Part shown: one piece after another, positions 1 through 6,436 of the stretch
Position numbering within the stretch: the first letter of the stretch is position 1
Layout: each line of letters starts with the position of its first letter
Source: AR5 sp041499965
Lineage (GTDB): Bacteria; Methylomirabilota; Methylomirabilia; Rokubacteriales; CSP1-6
Assembly (NCBI GenBank): GCA_041499965.1
Contig: JBGQLG010000174.1
Location: 1 to 11,408 of the forward strand
DNA length: 11,408 bases
Direction of reading: 5' to 3'
Position numbers and translations under genes: made by a program
Notes under the pieces: model-generated
What the model was told of the DNA's origin: nothing
Databases searched by the model: none
The model's input: only the letters and a program-made list of their open reading frames with translations

Positions 1-80
1 CTCGGCTCGCTCGGGCCCCCCATCCCCCAGAGGGGGCTGGCGCTCGGACAAGTAGGATCGTGGGCGGCTCGCGAGCCGAG
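1..80. repeat. Short inverted and direct repeats in the left intergenic region
   Basis: The first ten bases (CTCGGCTCGC) are the exact reverse complement of 71-80 (GCGAGCCGAG), and 65-78 is itself a perfect 14-bp palindrome, CGGCTCGCGAGCCG. The 7-mer GGCTCGC recurs at 4-10, 66-72 and 104-110. Between the arms, CCCCC at 24-28 can pair with GGGGG at 32-36. The structure could be the end of an upstream transcript (terminator-like but without a T-run) or a short intergenic repeat. The window starts inside it, so its left limit is unknown. I see no gene in 1-193. Confidence 0.4.
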
Positions 81-181
81 CCCGGAGCGACAACGGCGAC
101 GACGGCTCGCCATGATGGCGCGCCCGCGGCCCGCGCATCCCGCCCGCGGCGGACCCGCACTCCACGAAGTTCACTGGGTCT

Positions 182-186
182 AGGAG
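182..186 (+). promoter_or_regulatory. Ribosome binding site of the hydantoinase-family gene
   Basis: AGGAG ends 7 nt before the ATG at 194. This good Shine-Dalgarno sequence and spacing fixes the start of the amidohydrolase gene. Confidence 0.75.
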
Positions 187-193
187 ACATTCC

Positions 194-1615
194 ATGCTCG
201 ATCTTGTGATCAGGGGCGGACAGGTCGTGACTCCGCAGGGCGTGGGCATGTGGGACGTAGGTGTCGAGGGGGAGCGCATCGTCGCCGTCGCGGCGCCGGG
301 CACGCTGCCGCGCGACGTCGGCCGCCTCGTCGATGCGACCGGCAAGCTGGTCATCCCCGGTGGCATCGATCCGCACGTGCACACGCACTGGCCGATCCCG
401 GCGCTCGGCGGCGGGCACACCACCAGCGCACCGCCCGAGCAGGTCAGCCGCGCCGCCATCTGCGGCGGCACCACCACGCTCGTCGACTTCGCCGTGTGGG
501 AACCGGGCATGACGCTCGCCCGGGCGATCGAGGCCAAGGAGGCGGTCTGGCGCCCGGGCTACACCGACCACGGCCTGCACGTGATGCTGCAGGGCGCGGT
601 GCCGCCCGACGTCGTCGAGCAGATTCCCGAGGCGATCCAGGCCGGCTTCCCGAGCCTCAAGATCTTCACCACCGACGTGCGGCCCATCGGCAAGGGCCGC
701 ATGATCCGGCTCGGTCACCTGTGGGCCATCATGGAGACGGCGGCCAGGCACGGCGGCGTGCTGGCGATCCATGCCGAGGACGACGACCTCGTCATGTACA
801 TGTACGAGCGCCTGGAGCGGGAGGGCCGCACCGACATCGCGCACATGCCCCTGGTCCACAGCGCCATGTCCGAGGACATCTCGTTCCGCCGGGTGCTGCG
901 GCTGGCCCGCTACGTCGAGGGCGCCGCCGTGTACTTCGTCCACGTGAGCGCCGGCGCCGGTGTGGAGGCCATCGCCGAGGCGCGCGGCGAGGGACGCGCC
1001 GTCTACGGCGAGACCCTGCACCACTACGCGACCTTCACGGCCGACACGTATCTGCGGCCTGACGGCGTCCTCTACCACACGTATCCCTCGCTCAAGCACG
1101 ACGAGGACCGCCAGCGATTGTGGATGGGCCTGAAGAACGGAACGCTGAGCACCGTGGCCACCGACGAGCTGTGCACGCCGCGCGCGGTCAAGGTGCGCAG
1201 CCGCCACATCGCCGACGCCACCGGCGGGCACGTCGGTGTGGAGACGCGCGTGCCCATCATCTACACCGAGGGGGTGTCCAAGCGCGGGATGTCCCTCGAG
1301 CGCTTCGTCGCCGTCACCTCGACCAACGCCGCCCGGCTGCTCGGGCTCTACCCGCGCAAGGGCGTGCTCGCCCCCGGCAGCGACGCCGACGTCGTCGTGT
1401 TCGATCCCACCGTGCGCCGCGCGCTCCGCACGGAGGACCTGCACGGCTCCGACTACAGCGCCTGGGACGGCTGGGAGGTGCACGGCTGGCCGAGCGTGGT
1501 GATCCTGCGCGGCAAGGTGGTGGTCGAGAACGGCACGCTCATCGGCCAGGCGGGCGACGGCCGGCGCGTGCCGAGCAAGGTCGCCGCCGCCATCCAGGAC
1601 GGGCCCGCGGTGTGA
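194..1615 (+). CDS. Dihydropyrimidinase / D-hydantoinase family amidohydrolase
   Basis: A cytosolic binuclear-metal cyclic amidohydrolase of 473 residues, normal length for the family. These enzymes open the ring of dihydropyrimidines or 5-substituted hydantoins to give N-carbamoyl amino acids. The metal set is complete: H61 and H63 in GGIDPHVHTH, a candidate carboxylated lysine K156 in PSLKIF, H193 in IHAED, H250 in YFVHVS, and D324 in ATDE. The family C-terminal signature DYSAWDGWEVHGWP is followed by ILRGKVVVENG. At the Asp motif the usual TDH or SDH is TDE, so the substrate may not be a standard dihydropyrimidine. No carbamoylase, dihydropyrimidine dehydrogenase or hydantoin transporter lies next to it, so context does not name the substrate. 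Start chosen from AGGAG 7 nt upstream. It converges with putA, with 40 bp between the stops. Allantoinase is less likely given the hydantoinase-type C-terminus. Family call firm, substrate open. Confidence 0.93.
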   Translation: MLDLVIRGGQVVTPQGVGMWDVGVEGERIVAVAAPGTLPRDVGRLVDATGKLVIPGGIDPHVHTHWPIPALGGGHTTSAPPEQVSRAAICGGTTTLVDFAVWEPGMTLARAIEAKEAVWRPGYTDHGLHVMLQGAVPPDVVEQIPEAIQAGFPSLKIFTTDVRPIGKGRMIRLGHLWAIMETAARHGGVLAIHAEDDDLVMYMYERLEREGRTDIAHMPLVHSAMSEDISFRRVLRLARYVEGAAVYFVHVSAGAGVEAIAEARGEGRAVYGETLHHYATFTADTYLRPDGVLYHTYPSLKHDEDRQRLWMGLKNGTLSTVATDELCTPRAVKVRSRHIADATGGHVGVETRVPIIYTEGVSKRGMSLERFVAVTSTNAARLLGLYPRKGVLAPGSDADVVVFDPTVRRALRTEDLHGSDYSAWDGWEVHGWPSVVILRGKVVVENGTLIGQAGDGRRVPSKVAAAIQDGPAV

Positions 1616-1655
1616 TCCCGCTGCGGGGCTTCACGACCTTCGGCGCGTTGCCCGA

Positions 1656-4600
1656 TCACTGCGTCGCGGCCGGCTCCATCACGCTGCCGTAGCGGTGGAG
1701 GACGCGCGAGACCGCCTGCTCGCGGACATACCAGCGTAGTTCCAGACGTCCGTTGGCGAGGACCGGTGCGTCGATGACCGTGATGCTGGCGCTGTTGGCC
1801 GCCGCACGGGCCGCCATCGAGATCGGCGCCCACACCCGCACGCGCTCGGCCACACCCGACCGCGCCAGGCGATCGACGAACGCGGCCTCGGCCTCCACCA
1901 CCAAATCGACGCCGTCGCACTCGGCCAGCCACCCCGAGGGCTGTGCGTCCGGCGGCAGGCTCACCGTCACGGGCACGCCCGCAACGCGCGCCGCCAGGAT
2001 AACCTGGCACAGCTCCGTAGTCGTCGCGCCCCGCGCGATCACCCCACGGCACGGGCGGTAGCGGAGCGCGTTGCGCTCGCCCCGGATCGCCATGGGGTCG
2101 TGCTCACGGCTGAAGTGCTCCCGCCACGCGCGCGCATAGCTGGCCGCGCTCGCCTGCACGAGAGCGCGCGCGTCGGCATCCTGCAGCGCGGCCACGCATT
2201 GCTCGACCAGCGTGGCCACTGGTGCCGGGAGATTCTCGGGGTCGCCAACGTCGCGTGACACGTGCGGCAGGCGCGCCGTTGGGAGAGCCCGATCGTCGGC
2301 GGCCGGGCGTGACGCGTGCTGCCAGCGCCCGAGCTGCAGCACGTAGTTGGGCCCGCCCGCCTTGGCTCCCGGCCCGACCGACGACGCCTTCCAGCCACCA
2401 AAGGGCTGGCGGCCGACGATGGCTCCGGTGATCGGGCGATTGACGTACAGGTTGCCGGCCTCGACGCGATCGATCCAGCGCGCAATCTCGCGATCGTCGA
2501 GTGTCTGGATCCCGCTGGTCAGCCCGAACGGCTGCGCGTTGACCAGCTCGATGGCGTGGTCGAGATCCTCGGCGCGCATCAGGCCCAGCACGGGGCCGAA
2601 GCACTCCGTGCGGTGAAAGAATGACCCCGGGCGCACGCCGAGCTTGATGCCCGGCGACCAGAGCTGCGCGTTGCCGGGGGCGGGGCGCGGCTCGAGCAGC
2701 CACTCCTCGCCGTCGTCGAGCACGGTGAGCGCGCGACGCAGCGCGGCGCCGGGCGGCTGGGTCAGCGGCGTGATCCGGCTCGTCAGCTCCCACGCGCTGC
2801 CCACCGCGAGGCTGGCCGCGGCGTCGCGGAGCTGGCGCCGGAACGCGGGGTCGTCGTACACCTCGGCCTCGCAGATGGCGAGGCTGGCCGCCGAGCACTT
2901 CTGGCCGTCGTGGCCGAAGGCCGAGCGGACGAGATCGCGGATGGCCTGGTCGCGATCGGCGAGCGCGGTGACAATGATCGCGTTCTTGCCGCTGGTCTCC
3001 GCGAACAGCGTCAGCTCGGGCCGCCAGCCGAGGAACAGGCGGGCCGTCTCCAGCGAGCCGGTGAGGATGACGCCGCCCACGCGCGGGTCCGTCACCAGCC
3101 CGCGGCCGATCTCGTCGTCGGGGCACGGCAGGAACTGGAGGACCTCGCGCGGAATGCCGGCGTCCCACAGGCAGCTCGCCAGCCACCAGCCGACCAGCAC
3201 CGCCTCGGGCGCCGGCTTGAGGACAACCGCGTTGCCGGCCGCCAGCGCGGCCAGCACGCCGCCGGCGGGGATCGACAGCGGGAAGTTCCAGGGCGGCGTC
3301 ACCACCACGACGCCGAGCGGGTCCATGCGGCAATCGCCGACCTCGCCGGCCATCGCGGGCAGCGTGCGCGCGTAGTAGCGCGCGAAGTCCACCGCCTCGC
3401 AGACCTCGGCGTCGGCCTCCGTCACTGTCTTGGCGCCGTCGACGATCATCGCGCCGATGAGGTCCGCGCGCCGCCGCCCCAGCTCCGCCGCGCAGGCTTC
3501 GAGCCGGACGCCGCGCTCGGCGATGGTGAGCGCGCCCCACGCCGGCTGCGCCGCCCGCGCGACCGTCAACGCGCGATCGACGTCGGCGGCACCGCCCAGC
3601 GCATACCGGTAGGCGACGAGGCCGGGACGCGAGGGATCGCGTCCCTCTCCCACCTGCGCTCCCGGGCGCAGCTCACCGCCGATCTGGAGCGGGATCTCCT
3701 CCGGCGGCCGCTCGCGCCAGCGGGCCACGACCGCGTCGATCCAGTCGCGGTTGGCCGCCAGCGTCCAGTCCGTCTCGGGATCGGTCTCGAACCTCGCGTC
3801 GAAGGGGAGCGGGACGGCAGGCGCCCGCCGGTCCTGCGTGCGACGGGGCGCATCGGAGAGGCCCGTCTCGATGTCGAAGGCAGCCAGGAAGCGGTCCCGC
3901 TCGGCGATCCAGTCCGGCGAGCCGGGCTCGAGGTCGAAGACGTGGCGCAGGAAGTTCTCGGGCGCCGTGTTCTCGTCGAGCCGGCGCACGAGGTAGGCGA
4001 TGGCGCTGTGGAAGTCCTCGGCGCGGACGACCGGCGCGTAGAGCAGCAGGCCGCCGGCCCGCGCCTGCACCACGCGCGCCTGGTGATTGGCCATGCCCTC
4101 GAGCATCTCGAACTCGACCCACGGCTCGACGTGGTTCGCCGCGCGTAGGACCAGGCCGTAGGCGATGTCGAACAGGTTGTGGCTGGCCACGCCCAGGTGC
4201 ACCGCCTCGGCGTGCTCGGGCCGGCAGCCGTACTCGACCATGCGCTTGTAGTTGGCGTCGACCTCGGCCTTCGTCTCGTAGGGCGCCTGCGGCCAGCCGT
4301 GCGCCGCGGCCTCGATGCGCTCCATGGCCAGATTGGCGCCCTTGACGATGCGCAGCTTGATCGGCGCACCGCCCCGCGCCCGCCGCGTCTGCGCCCACGC
4401 GGTGAGCGCGCGCTGCACGCGATGTGAATCCGGCAAGTAGGCCTGGAGCACCACCCCCGCGCTCAGCGGCAGGAACTCCGGCTCGTCCATCACCTCGCAG
4501 AACGCCGTCACCGTGAGGTCGAGGTCGCGATACTCTTCCATGTCGAGGTTGATGAACTTCGGCGTGATCCGACCGTCGGCGTGCCGGTAGCGATGGCGCG

Positions 4601-5339
4601 CCGCCGCGCGGTAGAGCGTGCGCAGCCGCTCGGCCACGCGCTCGACCGTGGCGCGAAAGGCGACGAGGTCGATCTGGCTGAAGACGGATGAGACCTTCAC
4701 CGAGATGTACTCGACGTCGTCGCGGGCCAGCAGCGCCAGGTACGCCGCCAGGCGCCGCGCCGCCTCCGCCTCGCCCAGGATCGCCTCGCCGAGCTGGTTG
4801 AGGTTCAGGCGCAGGCCGGCCCGGCGCCGGTCCTCTATATAGCGCCGCAGGTCCTCCTCCTCGCCGGGCAGGATCACGTTCTGCGTCTCGTGGCGCAGGC
4901 GGGCCACGATGGGCGGGACGACCAGGCTCGGCAGGTAGTGCGCCATGGCGCCGCCGAGGAGGAGCGCGACTCGCTCCCACCAGTCCATGTACTGCGGCAC
5001 GCCGTAGCGCTCGAGGAGATAGGCCAGCTGGTCGGCGATGCGCTCGGGGCGATGGCTGCGGAAGGCCTGATCCGCCAGCGCGATCGTGAGCTCCTTGCCG
5101 TGCGGATCGCCCATCATGCGGGCCAGCTTGCGGGCCTGGGCGCGCTCTTCCGCCGTTTGCTGTGCCCGCGCCTCGCGCAAGAGGGTCTCGGCCAGCTCGA
5201 CGGCGCGATGGGCTGGGGTCGCTCTACCGTCCGTCGTGCGTCCGGTCTCCACGGGCTGTCGCGGCGCTACGCCGCTGCCGCGCCGTACCGAAGGGCCGGG
5301 ATGAGCTTGCGCTGGACCGGATCGATCCCCATGGATCAC
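1656..5339 (-). CDS. putA: Bifunctional proline dehydrogenase / L-glutamate-gamma-semialdehyde dehydrogenase (PutA)
   Basis: Oxidises proline to P5C with FAD, then P5C/glutamate semialdehyde to glutamate with NAD+. The PRODH barrel spans roughly residues 110-465: VKVSS (214-218), INLDMEEYRDLDLT (263-276), QAYLPD (299-304), RIVKGAN (330-336), FEMLEGMA (410-417), and the substrate-carboxylate motif VRRLDEN (451-457). The aldehyde dehydrogenase part (about 545-1000) has TPPWNFPLSIP (681-691), general base E781 in AETSGKN, nucleophile C815 in GQKCSA (34 residues apart, as usual in ALDHs) and GRQPFGGWK near 976. A tail of about 220 residues (from about 1005) follows, as in long PutA forms, ending RWYVREQAVSRVLHRYG. 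No N-terminal ribbon-helix-helix region is seen, so it should not act as its own repressor; a LysR gene lies 55 bp upstream. The listed start is GTG at 5339, but it is doubtful: residues 1-29 look non-coding, and the ribosome site fits ATG 5332 in another frame. GTG 5252 (1198 residues) is an in-frame alternative. Function certain, 5' end uncertain. Confidence 0.96.
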   Translation of the reverse strand: MIHGDRSGPAQAHPGPSVRRGSGVAPRQPVETGRTTDGRATPAHRAVELAETLLREARAQQTAEERAQARKLARMMGDPHGKELTIALADQAFRSHRPERIADQLAYLLERYGVPQYMDWWERVALLLGGAMAHYLPSLVVPPIVARLRHETQNVILPGEEEDLRRYIEDRRRAGLRLNLNQLGEAILGEAEAARRLAAYLALLARDDVEYISVKVSSVFSQIDLVAFRATVERVAERLRTLYRAAARHRYRHADGRITPKFINLDMEEYRDLDLTVTAFCEVMDEPEFLPLSAGVVLQAYLPDSHRVQRALTAWAQTRRARGGAPIKLRIVKGANLAMERIEAAAHGWPQAPYETKAEVDANYKRMVEYGCRPEHAEAVHLGVASHNLFDIAYGLVLRAANHVEPWVEFEMLEGMANHQARVVQARAGGLLLYAPVVRAEDFHSAIAYLVRRLDENTAPENFLRHVFDLEPGSPDWIAERDRFLAAFDIETGLSDAPRRTQDRRAPAVPLPFDARFETDPETDWTLAANRDWIDAVVARWRERPPEEIPLQIGGELRPGAQVGEGRDPSRPGLVAYRYALGGAADVDRALTVARAAQPAWGALTIAERGVRLEACAAELGRRRADLIGAMIVDGAKTVTEADAEVCEAVDFARYYARTLPAMAGEVGDCRMDPLGVVVVTPPWNFPLSIPAGGVLAALAAGNAVVLKPAPEAVLVGWWLASCLWDAGIPREVLQFLPCPDDEIGRGLVTDPRVGGVILTGSLETARLFLGWRPELTLFAETSGKNAIIVTALADRDQAIRDLVRSAFGHDGQKCSAASLAICEAEVYDDPAFRRQLRDAAASLAVGSAWELTSRITPLTQPPGAALRRALTVLDDGEEWLLEPRPAPGNAQLWSPGIKLGVRPGSFFHRTECFGPVLGLMRAEDLDHAIELVNAQPFGLTSGIQTLDDREIARWIDRVEAGNLYVNRPITGAIVGRQPFGGWKASSVGPGAKAGGPNYVLQLGRWQHASRPAADDRALPTARLPHVSRDVGDPENLPAPVATLVEQCVAALQDADARALVQASAASYARAWREHFSREHDPMAIRGERNALRYRPCRGVIARGATTTELCQVILAARVAGVPVTVSLPPDAQPSGWLAECDGVDLVVEAEAAFVDRLARSGVAERVRVWAPISMAARAAANSASITVIDAPVLANGRLELRWYVREQAVSRVLHRYGSVMEPAATQ
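5267..5332 (-). other. Short ORF at the putA 5' end: displaced PutA N-terminus or leader peptide
   Basis: An ATG at 5332 opens 21 codons ending in TAG at 5269-5267, in a different frame from putA. GAGGGGG (5347-5341, minus strand) lies 8 nt before this ATG but only 1 nt before the GTG of the long frame. Third positions are G or C in 18 of 21 codons, against 17 of 29 in the overlapping putA frame (GTG 5339 up to GTG 5252). The peptide (including DPVQRKLIPALRYG) looks protein-like, while the putA-frame residues here are a G/P/R/H/S-rich shadow type. Either it is the true PutA N-terminus separated by a one-base indel, or a leader ORF ending 14 nt before an in-frame putA GTG at 5252. Confidence 0.45.
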
Positions 5340-5340
5340 A

Positions 5341-5347
5341 CCCCCTC
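5341..5347 (-). promoter_or_regulatory. Ribosome binding site upstream of putA
   Basis: Reads GAGGGGG on the minus strand. Spacing is 8 nt to ATG 5332 and 1 nt to GTG 5339, so it supports initiation in the short frame rather than at the listed putA GTG. Confidence 0.55.
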
Positions 5348-5394
5348 GGCGCAGCGTACGGCCTCGGGCTGCGGCGCGGCAAGCGTGCCCCGCT

Positions 5395-6327
5395 TCAGAC
5401 AGTCGGCGCTCCTGGGCGCCGCCCGCGCGCGAGCTTGGCGCCCACCCGGGCGCCGGCGGCGGCGAGGAGCGCGGCGAGGCGGGCCAGCGCCGGCTGGCGT
5501 CGCGCTGCGGGGCGCCAGATCAGCGTCACGGGCAGCGCCGGCACCCGCGCGGGCTCGCTGACGACGCGGTCGGAGGGCGCCTCGGCGAGCGCGAGAGCGG
5601 GCACGAGCCCGACGCCGAGCCCATCGGAGACGTAGGAGAGCAGCAGCGACACGCTCGGCACGTCGATGGTCGAGACCGGACGGATCCGTTCGTCGGCGAA
5701 GTACTGGTCGAGGAGCGCGCGTCCACGGCTCTCCGCCGCCAGGCGCAGGACCGGCTCGCGCCGCAGCCGCTCCGTCAGCGACACCCGATCGCGCCGTCCG
5801 CGCCGCGGGCCCACCCAGACGAACGGCTGATCGAAGAGATGTCGATCCTCGAGACCGCGCGGCGTCTCCTGTCCAGTCACGACGGCGAGGTCGGCGTCCC
5901 CGCTGACAACCAGCCGCACGCTGGCGCGCGAGTGCGTGGTGACGATCTCGAAGCGCACCGGCGGATCTTCCTCCAGCAGGTCGCGCAGCACCGGCGCCAG
6001 CAGCCCCTTGCCGAGATAGTCACTGGCCGCCACGCGCAGCGTCGTGGCGGGACGGCCGGCCAGCTCGGCGAGCTGACCGAACGCGGCCTCGGCGCCGCTC
6101 CACAGCTCGCGCACGACGGGCAACGCGGCCTCGCCGGCGGCGGTCAACCGCACGCCCCGCCCCGCGCGCTCGAAGAGCTTGATGTCGAAGTGCGTCTCGA
6201 TCCGCCGGATCTGCTGGCTCACGGCGGATGACGTGATGTGGCGCTGCCGCGCCGCCGCCCCCACCGACCCGGTGCGCGCCACCGCCAGCAACGTCTCGAG
6301 CGCGGGGAAGAGGGCGGCGTTGATCAT
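5395..6327 (-). CDS. LysR-type transcriptional regulator
   Basis: A 310-residue DNA-binding regulator of the usual LTTR length. The N-terminal winged helix-turn-helix is clear: ALETLLAVARTGSVGAAARQ, then ITSSAVSQQIRRIE, then KLFERAGRGVRLTAAGE. From about residue 90 follows a periplasmic-binding-protein-like effector domain (TLRVAASDYLGKGLL, later SYVSDGLGVGLVPALAL). The frame stays open upstream to 6615, but homology begins exactly at ATG 6327, and the extra sequence would overlap leuC on the other strand, so 6327 is chosen. No strong Shine-Dalgarno is seen. It diverges from leuCD across 109 bp and lies 55 bp upstream of putA on the same strand. Divergent LTTRs often control the neighbour, but cotranscription with putA also makes proline catabolism a plausible target. 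The effector cannot be read from sequence. Confidence 0.92.
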   Translation of the reverse strand: MINAALFPALETLLAVARTGSVGAAARQRHITSSAVSQQIRRIETHFDIKLFERAGRGVRLTAAGEAALPVVRELWSGAEAAFGQLAELAGRPATTLRVAASDYLGKGLLAPVLRDLLEEDPPVRFEIVTTHSRASVRLVVSGDADLAVVTGQETPRGLEDRHLFDQPFVWVGPRRGRRDRVSLTERLRREPVLRLAAESRGRALLDQYFADERIRPVSTIDVPSVSLLLSYVSDGLGVGLVPALALAEAPSDRVVSEPARVPALPVTLIWRPAARRQPALARLAALLAAAGARVGAKLARGRRPGAPTV

Positions 6328-6436
6328 GAAGCAGAGCTTAACATTCAAGCCAGAACGTTTCACTGGACTACACGGTATGGCTGGAGGACGATACGCGCTC
6401 GCGGGGCCGGCCCGGCTTACGCGCAGGAGGAGCTCC
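6328..6436. promoter_or_regulatory. Divergent control region between the lysR-type gene and leuCD
   Basis: This 109-bp gap must hold the promoters for both directions unless transcription enters from outside. Its left part (about 6336-6362) is clearly AT-richer than its surroundings. It contains an imperfect dyad CTTAA-N3-TCAAG at 6337-6349 and a perfect AACGTT at 6354-6359, which could be regulator half-sites. No clean T-N11-A LysR box with matching arms was found, and no convincing -35/-10 pair. Confidence 0.4.
6425..6430 (+). promoter_or_regulatory. Ribosome binding site of leuC
   Basis: Perfect AGGAGG, 6 nt before ATG 6437. It decides the leuC start against upstream in-frame starts reaching back to 6179, which would overlap the LysR gene. 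Confidence 0.85.

Noticed and set aside
1617..1627. Small CCCG/CGGG hairpin between the convergent hydantoinase and putA stops
   Set aside because: Only a 4-bp stem with a 3-nt loop and no T-run; too weak to call a terminator.
2910..4148. 412-codon plus-strand frame opposite putA
   Set aside because: It lies wholly within the catalytic domains of PutA on the other strand and shows no protein motifs.
6179..6436. Upstream extension of leuC to 6179
   Set aside because: It would overlap the HTH coding region of the LysR gene, and the AGGAGG site and LeuC homology both begin at 6437.
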